The position numbers and the translations under genes were made by a program. A stretch of 26,022 nucleotides of DNA, from assembly GCF_965662675.1 (NCBI RefSeq), contig NZ_CBFIIK010000026.1, positions 1-26,022 on the forward strand, read 5' to 3'. Below, in pieces: positions 1 through 7,529 of the stretch; position 1 is the first letter of the stretch, and every line of letters starts with the position of its first letter. The notes beneath the pieces are model-generated. The model made no database searches, was not told the DNA's origin, and saw only the letters and a program-made list of their open reading frames with translations. This stretch comes from Roseicyclus sp965662675. Lineage in GTDB: Bacteria > Pseudomonadota > Alphaproteobacteria > Rhodobacterales > Rhodobacteraceae.

Positions 1-67
1 AATGCAATCCCCCCAGAAGCTGCTGGAAATTAGAGCAAAACTGTAATATTCTGCAACAATGGAATAA

Positions 68-93
68 ATGCATGGATATGCATCAAGATGCAC
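68..93. repeat. Three ATGCA(T/C) direct repeats at 10-bp spacing over a start codon
   Basis: ATGCAT occurs at 68-73 and 78-83 and ATGCAC at 88-93, exactly 10 bp apart, so all three lie on one face of the helix. The third contains the start codon of the downstream regulator gene. ATGCAT is itself palindromic. An autoregulatory operator is inferred, not shown. Confidence 0.4.
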
Positions 94-1008
94 AATCAAG
101 TCGCGGATGCGCCCCTTGAACACCCCGAGACCTCAGCGTCGCTGATGACGACGGCCGAGATCGCCGCCTATCTGCGGCTACGCGAGCGCACGATCTACGA
201 GATGGTCGCGCGCCAGACCATTCCCTTTACCCGCGCCACTGGGAAACTTTTGTTTCCAAGGCGGCTCATCGATGCATGGCTAGAGGCGCAAACCGAACTG
301 CCGGATGCGGGCATCGCTCCTGCGCCACCGATCTATGCCGGATCGAATGATCCGTTGTTGGAGTGGGCGCTACGGCAATCCGGCAGCGGTTTGGCAGTGC
401 TGGCGCGCGGATCGACGCAAGGGCTTGAGGAACTTGTTGCGGGGCGCGCGGTGCTGGCCGGGCTTCACCTGATCGACCCGGAAACGGGGCGTTGGAACCT
501 TGCGGCGGCGCGTGCGCATCTACCTGGATCACGGCATGTGATGATCCATTGGGCGCGAAGGACACAGGGCATTTTTGTCGCCAAGGGCAATCCGCTTGGC
601 GTCACCGGGCTCGGCGATGCCGTGACGCGTGGCTTGCGCTTTGCTGTGCGGGCCGAAGGGGCGGGATCACAGCGGCTGCTTGATGTCCTGCTGGCGCGCG
701 AAGGCGTGTCGCGCGCCGCTCTAACCACGACCGAAAGGGGTGCGGAAACCCACGCCGATCTTGCGGCGCTGATCGAAACGGGCGAGGCGCAATGCGGCCT
801 TGGGTTGCAATCGGCGGCCGGGCAACTGGGTTTTCTGCCGCTGATCACGGATGAAAGTTTCGATCTGGTCATGACCCGGCGCGCGTATTTCGAGCCGCCC
901 ATGCAAAGCCTGTTGGATTTCGCGAAATCCGAAGCCTTCGCAAAACGCGCCACCCATCTCGGCGGGTATGATATCGCGCAGCTGGGCGATGTGATCTGGA
1001 ACGGCTAG
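88..1008 (+). CDS. One-component regulator: excisionase-type HTH plus PBP-like ligand domain
   Basis: This 306-residue protein has an excisionase/MerR-like helix-turn-helix at about residues 20-68 (MTTAEIAAYLRLRERTIYEM, then a basic wing and PRRLIDAWL). After a linker comes a domain of about 200 residues resembling the periplasmic-binding-protein-like domain found in ModE/MoaR-type regulators and in HTH/substrate-binding fusions; GSGLAVLARGSTQGLEEL and RFAVRAEGAGSQRLLD are typical segments. There is no signal peptide, so it should be cytosolic and bind DNA in response to a small ligand, in many relatives molybdate, tungstate or another oxyanion. The ligand cannot be told from sequence. The start at 88 has no strong ribosome site; a second Met at residue 20 is possible. 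It lies upstream of an MFS transporter but 225 bp away, so co-regulation is uncertain. Confidence 0.8.
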   Translation: MHNQVADAPLEHPETSASLMTTAEIAAYLRLRERTIYEMVARQTIPFTRATGKLLFPRRLIDAWLEAQTELPDAGIAPAPPIYAGSNDPLLEWALRQSGSGLAVLARGSTQGLEELVAGRAVLAGLHLIDPETGRWNLAAARAHLPGSRHVMIHWARRTQGIFVAKGNPLGVTGLGDAVTRGLRFAVRAEGAGSQRLLDVLLAREGVSRAALTTTERGAETHADLAALIETGEAQCGLGLQSAAGQLGFLPLITDESFDLVMTRRAYFEPPMQSLLDFAKSEAFAKRATHLGGYDIAQLGDVIWNG

Positions 1009-1104
1009 GGGGCGCTGTGGCGTTTGGCCGGGAATTGCCACAAACTCAGTCGCGTCACCCCGATACATGACAAATGCGCCACGTACAGACCACGCCATTC
1101 CTTG

Positions 1105-1139
1105 TTTAAAGCTATTTAAAACAGATAGTTAAATATAAT
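1105..1139 (+). promoter_or_regulatory. Candidate promoter with TTTAAA inverted repeat upstream of the MFS gene
   Basis: A perfect TATAAT hexamer lies at 1134-1139, about 95 bp before the MFS start, in a locally AT-rich patch. Just upstream, TTTAAA at 1105-1110 and 1115-1120 form an inverted repeat with a 4-bp spacer. No good -35 hexamer sits at the right distance, so activator dependence or a chance match are both possible. Confidence 0.35.
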
Positions 1140-1233
1140 CCGAGAACGTGAATAATCGCGACATGAATCTGTCGCGGGCGGACCAGACCCGGGATGCGTT
1201 CGGGTTCTTGATGCATGAAATTGCAGCGAACCC

Positions 1234-2466
1234 ATGGCCACGCGTTACATTCCCCTCGCACTCCATCACAGCCCCGCCCCCAAGGTCCGGCATTTCGCGA
1301 TGCTTGCCGGGATCGAGGCCAGTATACGCGGCACGCTGATCTCGGCCATGCCGCTGGTCGTCTATGACGCGCTTGGCAGCGCCGAGGCGACATCTTCGGC
1401 CTATTTCGTGGCTGGGATCGTGGCGCTGGCTTGGGGGCTGATGGTGCCTTGGGCGACACGGCATCTCCCGCGGCGTTGGGCCTATTCGGCGGGATGCGTG
1501 TTGTATCTTGTGGGGATGGCACTGGCGGTTATCGGCACACCAGCGACAGTGCCATTTGCGCTGATGTGCCTTGCGATGGCGACGGCGACGACTTTCGTGT
1601 GCTTCAACGCCTATATCCTTGACTATATCGACCGCGCCGAACTGGGTAAAAGCCAGTCCACCCAGATGGTTTATGCGGCGGGTCCTTGGGCCATCGGGCC
1701 GATGGCGGGGGTCTGGCTGCACGATTGGTGGGCGCCCGCGCCGTTCTTGCTGGCGGGTGTTTTCGCGATAGGGCTTCTGATTACCTTCTGGGTGCTGCGG
1801 CTGGGGAACGGTAAGCAGATCAGGCGGGCAAAGGGGCCGGCACTGAACCCTCTGGCCTATCTGACCCGCTTCTTCCGCCAGCCGCGGCTGATCGCAGGGT
1901 GGATGTTCGCGGTGATGCGGTCCTGCGGCTGGTGGGTTTATGTCGTCTACCTGCCGATCTTCTGTATCGAAGCGGGTCTGGGCGACAAGGTGGGCGGCAT
2001 CGCGCTGTCGATTTCGAACGCGCTTTTGTTCATCTCGCCGCTGATGCTGCGACATGCAAAACGGACATCGGTCCGCCGATCCGTGCGGCTGGCTTTTGGT
2101 GTTTGCGGGGCGCTGTTTATGGTGGCGGCGTTCGTGTCGCCCCTGCCCTGGCTGACGGTGGCGGCCTGCATGGGGGCGTCGATCTTTCTTGTGCTGCTCG
2201 ATGTCGTGGGAGGTTTGCCCTTCCTGATGGCAGTCAAACCCTCCGAGCGGACCGAGATGAGCGCCGTCTATTCCAGCTTCCGCGATGTCTCGGGCATCTT
2301 GACGCCGGGGTGCGCGTGGCTTGTGCTGCTGGTTGCACCGCTGCCCGGTATTTTCATGGCAACCGGGGCGGGTTTGCTGTGCGCTTTTGCAGTGGCGGGA
2401 CGGCTGCACCCGCGCCTTGGCGCCGCGCGCGTGCCGATGATGCGCAGCGGCGCACCGCCGGCGTGA
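1234..2466 (+). CDS. Major facilitator superfamily (MFS) transporter
   Basis: The protein has 410 residues, the usual length of a 12-helix MFS carrier, with alternating hydrophobic segments throughout. These include helices near residues 50-70, 80-100, 105-125, 150-165, 170-190, 215-235, 245-265, 280-305, 310-330 and 350-390. Positively charged cytoplasmic loops such as RHLPRR and HAKRTSVRRSVR separate them. It would sit in the inner membrane and move a small solute by secondary transport; nothing in the sequence reveals the substrate. The Met at 1234 has a weak ribosome site, and a start at Met23 (1300), just before the first helix, is a real alternative. The gene is monocistronic and faces the matR gene end-on. 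Confidence 0.8.
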   Translation: MATRYIPLALHHSPAPKVRHFAMLAGIEASIRGTLISAMPLVVYDALGSAEATSSAYFVAGIVALAWGLMVPWATRHLPRRWAYSAGCVLYLVGMALAVIGTPATVPFALMCLAMATATTFVCFNAYILDYIDRAELGKSQSTQMVYAAGPWAIGPMAGVWLHDWWAPAPFLLAGVFAIGLLITFWVLRLGNGKQIRRAKGPALNPLAYLTRFFRQPRLIAGWMFAVMRSCGWWVYVVYLPIFCIEAGLGDKVGGIALSISNALLFISPLMLRHAKRTSVRRSVRLAFGVCGALFMVAAFVSPLPWLTVAACMGASIFLVLLDVVGGLPFLMAVKPSERTEMSAVYSSFRDVSGILTPGCAWLVLLVAPLPGIFMATGAGLLCAFAVAGRLHPRLGAARVPMMRSGAPPA

Positions 2467-2544
2467 CGCTGACCGCCCAATCGATGCTGGATGGCGCAGG
2501 GTGGCGGGAGGAAAGCATCTTGGCGATGCCACGCCGATCGCGGG

Positions 2545-3210
2545 TCAAGCGCGCCGCTGCACAGAACTGCGATAGCTTGCCATCAAATCGTTGAAACGTT
2601 CACCCTGCACCGACACATGGGCACTGAGCGTTGCTGCTGCGACATCGCTATTGCCATTGCGCAGGGCTTCGGCGATGCGGCGATGTTCATCCAACGATTG
2701 GCGCAAGCGTCCACGCAAACGCAGCTGCATCCGACGGAACGGCTGCAAGCGGCGGTGCAACCGCGCAGCTTCGGCCGCAAGAAAGCCGTTTCCGCTCGCT
2801 TCATAGATGAGATGATGAAAGCGCTCGTTCTCACGATAATAAGAATCGGCGTCGCCTTCGGCCGCCGAAACCTCGCATGCGGCCACCGTTTGATCGATCT
2901 GCGCCAAGAGCGCATCGGTCACCCGCCGCGCCGCAAGGCGGCCGCAAAAGGCCTCAAGCTCTGCCATTACCTCGAACATCTCGACGACTTCGTCAAAGGC
3001 AGGGTAGCGCACGAATGCACCGCGATGGGGCACCAATTCGATCAGACCTGACCCTGCAAGCCTCTGAAATGTTTCGCGGATGGGTGTGCGTGACACGGCA
3101 TAGCGTTCGCAAAGCCGTGCCTCGTCAAGCCGCTCACCATTCGCGAATTCGCCGGTGAGGATCGCCTGTTCCAACAGTTCGCGGAGATGATCTGCAATGC
3201 GTTCGGACAT
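2545..3210 (-). CDS. matR: GntR-family (FCD subfamily) regulator of malonate operon
   Basis: The 221-residue protein has an N-terminal GntR winged helix at about residues 1-70 (ERLDEARLCERYAVSRTPIR is the recognition part, followed by LIELVPHRGAFVR). An all-helical FCD ligand domain follows (residues 80-210), including the metal-ligand-type pattern ENERFHHLIYEAS. FCD regulators normally repress an adjacent catabolic operon and release DNA on binding a carboxylate. It is transcribed divergently from matP with a 145-bp gap holding GTATAC-type palindromes, so malonate or malonyl-CoA is the probable inducer (inference). A ribosome site GAAGG lies just before the ATG. In Sinorhizobium meliloti a GntR protein controls the equivalent TRAP malonate genes. 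Confidence 0.85.
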   Translation of the reverse strand: MSERIADHLRELLEQAILTGEFANGERLDEARLCERYAVSRTPIRETFQRLAGSGLIELVPHRGAFVRYPAFDEVVEMFEVMAELEAFCGRLAARRVTDALLAQIDQTVAACEVSAAEGDADSYYRENERFHHLIYEASGNGFLAAEAARLHRRLQPFRRMQLRLRGRLRQSLDEHRRIAEALRNGNSDVAAATLSAHVSVQGERFNDLMASYRSSVQRRA

Positions 3211-3251
3211 GCGCCTTCACTAGCCCATCATCCGCATACCAGCAATGGCCA

Positions 3252-3274
3252 TTTTGTATACGAAACGTTTGACA
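3252..3274. promoter_or_regulatory. Candidate MatR operator and -35 box of matPQMAB
   Basis: TTTTGTATACGAAA at 3252-3265 is a 14-bp palindrome with one mismatched pair around GTATAC, the style of FCD-GntR operators. A TTGACA hexamer at 3269-3274 follows directly and points to matP; its -10 region near 3291-3296 is poor. GCATAC copies at 3234-3239 and 3328-3333 flank the palindrome and may be secondary half-sites. Confidence 0.5.
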
Positions 3275-3355
3275 TCGCACACGCTCATGCTAGCTCTTGG
3301 ACACTGCGACAAAACGGAGGTTGTCGCGCATACATATGATCCAAGGGGGGATTTC

Positions 3356-4339
3356 ATGAATTTCAAAGCCGGTATCGCCGCGACGGCGATGGGTTTGCTG
3401 ATGGCCGTAGGTGCCAATGCAACCGAATTACGCCTTTCGCATCAATGGTCGACGGGCGATGTGCGCCACCAGGTCGCCGAAATGTTGGCCAATGAGGTGG
3501 CCGCTGCGGGTGTGGATCTGTCAATCACGATCTACCCGTCGGAATCGCTGTTTCGCGCGCGCGAGCAATACAATCCGCTCTCGCGCGGTCAGGTGGACAT
3601 GATCGTCTATCCCCTGTCGTATTCCGGTGGCCAGCGTCCCGAATACAACCTGACCCTGATGCCGGGCCTGGTGAAAAATCATGACCATGCCGCGCGCCTG
3701 AACGAGAGCGCCTTCATGCAAGAGATCGAGGCCCTGATGGCCGAAGATGACATCAAGGTTTTGGTGCATGGCTACCTGGCGGGCGGCTTTGCATCGACCG
3801 GCGATTGCATCACCCGGCCCGAGCATATGAACGGGTTGACGACGCGTGCGGCCGGTCGCGCCTTCGAACAGATGCTTGCCGCAGCCGGTGCGTCGATCAC
3901 CTCGATGGCGTCGTCCGAAATCTACAACGCGATGCAGACCGGCGTGCTTCAGGCGGTCAACACATCGTCGTCATCCTTTGCCTCGTTCCGGCTTCAGGAA
4001 CAGGTGGCTTGCTACACGCCTGCGGGCGAGTATGCGCTTTGGTTCATGTATCAGCCGGTGATGATGAACAAATCCACCTTCGACGGGCTGACCCAAGCGC
4101 AGCAAGACGCGCTGATGGCGGCAGCCGCCAATGCCGAGGGGTGGTATCTGGAGCAGGCCAAACTGGCGGATGCGGAATCGGCGCAAGTCTTCCGCGATGC
4201 AGGCGTCCAGATCGCCGAAATGACAGCGGATGATTTCAACGCCTGGTTGGCACTGGCGCGTGAGAGCTCCTACCCGGCCTTCCTCGCGGATGCACCGAAC
4301 GGGCAAGCGCTTCTGGATTTGGCGCTGTCGGTCGAGTGA
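3356..4339 (+). CDS. matP: TRAP transporter periplasmic malonate-binding protein
   Basis: This is a DctP-family solute receptor of 327 residues. The start at 3356 is chosen over an in-frame upstream Met because it follows a strong ribosome site (AAGGGGGG) and gives a clean signal peptide (KAGIAATAMGLLMAVGANA, cleavage near residue 22). The mature protein begins TELRLSHQWSTGD, typical of DctP proteins. It also contains family segments such as LTTRAAGRAFEQML, with an Arg expected to bind the substrate carboxylate, and EIYNAMQTGVLQAVNT. It would capture a dicarboxylate in the periplasm and deliver it to the MatQM permease. Malonate is inferred from the downstream malonyl-CoA synthetase and decarboxylase genes. 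First gene of the matPQMAB operon. Confidence 0.88.
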   Translation: MNFKAGIAATAMGLLMAVGANATELRLSHQWSTGDVRHQVAEMLANEVAAAGVDLSITIYPSESLFRAREQYNPLSRGQVDMIVYPLSYSGGQRPEYNLTLMPGLVKNHDHAARLNESAFMQEIEALMAEDDIKVLVHGYLAGGFASTGDCITRPEHMNGLTTRAAGRAFEQMLAAAGASITSMASSEIYNAMQTGVLQAVNTSSSSFASFRLQEQVACYTPAGEYALWFMYQPVMMNKSTFDGLTQAQQDALMAAAANAEGWYLEQAKLADAESAQVFRDAGVQIAEMTADDFNAWLALARESSYPAFLADAPNGQALLDLALSVE

Positions 4340-4401
4340 TCTATCGGGGCGGCGCGATGGTGCCGCCCCCATCTTCCAACTTGCGGGCCGGAGAACGATC
4401 G

Positions 4402-4950
4402 ATGGCAACCCTCCCCACAGCCGGTGCCGCGCGCACGGGCAACAATATCTTCTTGCGTGCCGTGGCGGGGCTGTCGCTGCTGTGCGGCTGGACTGCGGCC
4501 GCGATGATCCTGAGCGCGGTGTTCATCACCTGCCAGATGATCTTCGTGCGGTTCGTCTTGGGCGTTTCGACGATCTGGCAGACAGAGGCGGTGATCTATT
4601 TGGTTGTGGGCGCGACATTGCTGGGGCTGCCATATGTGCAGCTGATGCGCGGACATGTGAATGTCGATCTCTTGCCGATCTGGACGAAGGGGTGGATGCG
4701 CCGCGCGCTTGCCTTTTTGGTCATTGGCGCATCCATCGTCATCATCGGGTTGATGGCCTTTTACGCCTATGAAATGTGGCATTTCGCGTGGAAGCGCGGC
4801 TGGCGATCCGAGACGGTGTGGGGTGTGCGCTTGTGGATCCCCTATCTCGCGCTGCCGATCGGTTTTGGCCTCTACCTGTTGCAGCTTTGTGCCGATCTCT
4901 ATGCGATCGCTTTCGGGATCGAACGTCCCTTCGGTATGGAGGATAAATGA
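4402..4950 (+). CDS. matQ: TRAP transporter small permease (DctQ type)
   Basis: The 182-residue membrane protein has four predicted helices, the DctQ hallmark, at about residues 25-50, 60-80, 100-122 and 145-165. The conserved motif RFVLGVSTIWQTEAVIY covers the region where DctQ proteins contact DctM. The Met at 4402 is preferred because GGAG lies 8 bp upstream; an in-frame GTG at 4336 overlapping the matP stop would add 22 non-membrane residues. DctQ subunits are small membrane partners needed for sodium-driven TRAP transport, with no transport path of their own known. Its stop overlaps the matM start in an ATGA, so the two permease subunits are translationally coupled. Confidence 0.88.
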   Translation: MATLPTAGAARTGNNIFLRAVAGLSLLCGWTAAAMILSAVFITCQMIFVRFVLGVSTIWQTEAVIYLVVGATLLGLPYVQLMRGHVNVDLLPIWTKGWMRRALAFLVIGASIVIIGLMAFYAYEMWHFAWKRGWRSETVWGVRLWIPYLALPIGFGLYLLQLCADLYAIAFGIERPFGMEDK

Positions 4951-6263
4951 TGGATCCGCTCTCGCTTGGCCTATTGGTTGCGCTTATCACCGTCTTGGTC
5001 CTGTTTTCAGGCGTTTCGGTCGCGGTCGGGCTTTTGATCGTCGCGGGGGGCTTTTTGCTGATCTTCGACGGGGCAAGGTCACTGGAACTGATGCCGGAGA
5101 TCTTTTTCGGCAAGCTGAATTCTTTCGCCCTGCTGGCCATTCCGATGTTCATCATCATGGGTGCTGCCATCGCATCAACGCGGGCGGGGGCCGATCTTTA
5201 CGAGGCGCTGGAACGCTGGCTTACGCGCGTGCCGGGGGGCCTTGTGATGTCGAACCTCGGGGCCTGCGCGCTGTTCTCGGCGATGTCGGGCTCCAGCCCG
5301 GCCACATGCGCGGCCATCGGCAAGATGGGCATCCCCGAGATGCGCAAGCGCGGCTATTCCGACGAGGTCGCCTCGGGTTCCATCGCGGCGGGTGGCACGC
5401 TGGGTATCTTGATCCCGCCTTCGGTCACGATGATCGTCTACGGGATCGCCACGGAAACTTCGATCGGGCGACTGTTCTTGGCAGGCGTCATGCCGGGGCT
5501 TTTGTTGGTGGGCCTTTTCATGGTGTGGTCGGTTTTTCACACATGGCGCTATGGCGATGCCGCCGTATTCTCGACGCGCAGCTACTCGCTGCGCGAACGC
5601 CTTGAAATCTTGCCCCGCGTCATCCCGTTCATGATCATCATCGTGGGGGTGCTTTACGCGATGTATGGCGGGATCGCCACGCCGTCGGAAACGGCGGCGG
5701 TGGGAGCGCTGCTGTGCTTGCTGATCGCGATGATCATCTACCGGCTTTGGTCGCCCATCAAACTCTGGGGCATCTTGCGTGACAGCACGCGCGAGTCGGT
5801 GATGATCTTGTTCATCATCGGCGCAGCGGGTGTGTTCAGCTACATGCTGTCCTCGCTCTACATCACCCAATCCATCGCGGAATGGATCTCGGCGCTGGAT
5901 GTGAACCGCTGGGTGTTGTTGGGCGTGGTCAATATCTTCTTGTTGATCGCAGGCTTCTTCTTGCCACCCGTGGCCGTCATCTTGATGGCCGCCCCAATCT
6001 TGATGCCGATCATTCTGGCCGCCGATTTCGACCCTTACTGGTTCGCGGTGATCTTGACGATCAACATGGAGATCGGGCTGATCTCGCCGCCGGTAGGGTT
6101 GAACCTTTATGTCATCAACTCCATCGCGCCCGACATTCCGCTCAAGAAGATCCTCGTCGGATCATTGCCTTATGTTGGCTGCATGGTGCTGGCCATCGTG
6201 ATCTTGTGCTTCTTTCCGGGCATCGCGACATGGCTTCCTGATTTGGTGATGGGACCGGTGTAA
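4947..6263 (+). CDS. matM: TRAP transporter large permease (DctM type)
   Basis: The 438-residue protein is strongly hydrophobic with about 12 membrane segments, the usual DctM size. Family landmarks include FALLAIPMFIIMGA, CALFSAMSGSSPATCAAIG (the first re-entrant hairpin), GGTLGILIPPSVTMIVYGI and, in the second half, GFFLPPVAVILMAAPILMPI. DctM proteins form the transport channel and couple uptake to a sodium gradient. With matP and matQ it makes a full tripartite transporter. It begins within the matQ stop (ATGA) and its own stop overlaps the matA start by one base (TAATG), so the operon is very tightly packed. Confidence 0.9.
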   Translation: MMDPLSLGLLVALITVLVLFSGVSVAVGLLIVAGGFLLIFDGARSLELMPEIFFGKLNSFALLAIPMFIIMGAAIASTRAGADLYEALERWLTRVPGGLVMSNLGACALFSAMSGSSPATCAAIGKMGIPEMRKRGYSDEVASGSIAAGGTLGILIPPSVTMIVYGIATETSIGRLFLAGVMPGLLLVGLFMVWSVFHTWRYGDAAVFSTRSYSLRERLEILPRVIPFMIIIVGVLYAMYGGIATPSETAAVGALLCLLIAMIIYRLWSPIKLWGILRDSTRESVMILFIIGAAGVFSYMLSSLYITQSIAEWISALDVNRWVLLGVVNIFLLIAGFFLPPVAVILMAAPILMPIILAADFDPYWFAVILTINMEIGLISPPVGLNLYVINSIAPDIPLKKILVGSLPYVGCMVLAIVILCFFPGIATWLPDLVMGPV

Positions 6264-7495
6264 TGGGACGCAGCTGGGCGCTAGGCGATCTTTTATCGAC
6301 CTTGTTCGAACGACGGGCAGCGCCGTTTCGGACAGCCGGCAAAGACCCCCTGCCCGACTTGTGCCGCGCCTTGATGTCGGGGCGCGGCGAGGTGTCGGGG
6401 ATGAAGCTGGCAGGCGCCGCCTTGGCGCGTTGGCGCGTGGCCGATGATGCCGAACGGCGGGCTTTCTTTCGATATCTGGCTGATGATCTCGATCTTGATC
6501 CTGAGGCATTGCAATCGGCGACGCAAAGCTACCAAGCCACGCGTGGTGCGGAAGAGTTGCACCAACTTTTGCGCGCTGCAGAGCCGCCAAGGCAGGAATT
6601 ACTGAGGCGCCTCAACCAAGCCGTGGGCGGCACGGTTGATCTTGTTGCAATGCGCGTCGCGCTATTGGATGCCGCCCGGCAAGAACCCGATCTGGCCCGG
6701 GTCGATCTGGATTTCGGACATCTTTTCGCAAGCTGGTTCAATCGCGGCTTCTTGGTGTTGCGACGCATCGACTGGGACAGCCCGGCGGCGCTGTTGGAAC
6801 GGCTGATCGCCTATGAGGCGGTCCATGAGATCCAAAGCTGGGATGATCTGCGCCGCCGTGTTGCGCCCACTGACCGACGGTGTTTCGCCTTTTTCCATCC
6901 AGCCTTGCCCGATGATCCGCTGATCTTCGTCCAAGTCGCGCTGACCCGCGGCATTCCCAGCGCCATCGGCCCGATCTTGGCCGAAGACCGCATATCGCTT
7001 GCGCCCGCACAGGCCGATACGGCCGTGTTTTACTCCATCTCGAATTGCCAAGCGGGGCTGCGCGGCATTTCCTTCGGCAACTCGCTGATCAAGCAGGTAC
7101 TTGAGGTGCTGAACGCCGAGTTGCCGCAGCTTTCGACCTTCGTGACGCTTTTGCCCATACCGGGCCTCGCGCGCTGGATCTCCGAACAGACCGAGCAGAT
7201 CGCGGCAAAAGATCCCCAAGCACAGCTGCGCGCCTTGGCGGCGCGATACCTTCTTCAGGCTAAGGCGCCAGATGGACAACCGCGCGATCCGGTCGCGCGG
7301 TTTCACCTCGATAACGGGGCCGAGGTTCATGCCATCCATGCCGACGCCGACCTTTCGCCAAGGGGTATGGCGCAGAGCCATGGGGCGATGGTGAATTACC
7401 GCTATGATCCGGCACGGGTCGAGGACAATCACGAAACCTATGCCACGGCGCACGAAATTGTTGCAGCGCGCGACGTGCGCAATCTGGTGCATTAG
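6263..7495 (+). CDS. matA: Malonyl-CoA decarboxylase, catalytic Ser apparently replaced by Leu
   Basis: The 410-residue protein matches the malonyl-CoA decarboxylase family over its whole length: a helical N-terminal domain (about 1-165) and a GNAT-fold catalytic domain (about 166-405). Landmarks are FYSISNCQAGLRGISFGNSL, LPIPGLARW, RFHLDNGA and MAQSHGAMVNYRYDP. The family converts malonyl-CoA to acetyl-CoA and CO2, the last step of malonate use. The catalytic His of RFHLDNGA (human His423) is present. The Ser expected just before PIPG (human Ser329, in LSPIPG) is Leu here (codon TTG at 7151-7153). Whether activity survives is unknown. The start overlaps the matM stop in TAATG, and matB follows after 34 bp. 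Confidence 0.88.
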   Translation: MGRSWALGDLLSTLFERRAAPFRTAGKDPLPDLCRALMSGRGEVSGMKLAGAALARWRVADDAERRAFFRYLADDLDLDPEALQSATQSYQATRGAEELHQLLRAAEPPRQELLRRLNQAVGGTVDLVAMRVALLDAARQEPDLARVDLDFGHLFASWFNRGFLVLRRIDWDSPAALLERLIAYEAVHEIQSWDDLRRRVAPTDRRCFAFFHPALPDDPLIFVQVALTRGIPSAIGPILAEDRISLAPAQADTAVFYSISNCQAGLRGISFGNSLIKQVLEVLNAELPQLSTFVTLLPIPGLARWISEQTEQIAAKDPQAQLRALAARYLLQAKAPDGQPRDPVARFHLDNGAEVHAIHADADLSPRGMAQSHGAMVNYRYDPARVEDNHETYATAHEIVAARDVRNLVH

Positions 7496-7529
7496 GCTCG
7501 GATGAGGCGATGCCGAAGATAGGAACCGA

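Noticed and set aside
1129..2532. Long minus-strand frame opposite the MFS gene
   Set aside because: It is a shadow frame, rich in Arg, His, Gln and Pro, without any family pattern, and lies opposite a clear membrane protein.
3245..3355. N-terminal extension of MatP from an upstream Met
   Set aside because: It would cross the palindrome and -35 box and spoil the signal peptide; the Met at 3356 has a strong ribosome site.
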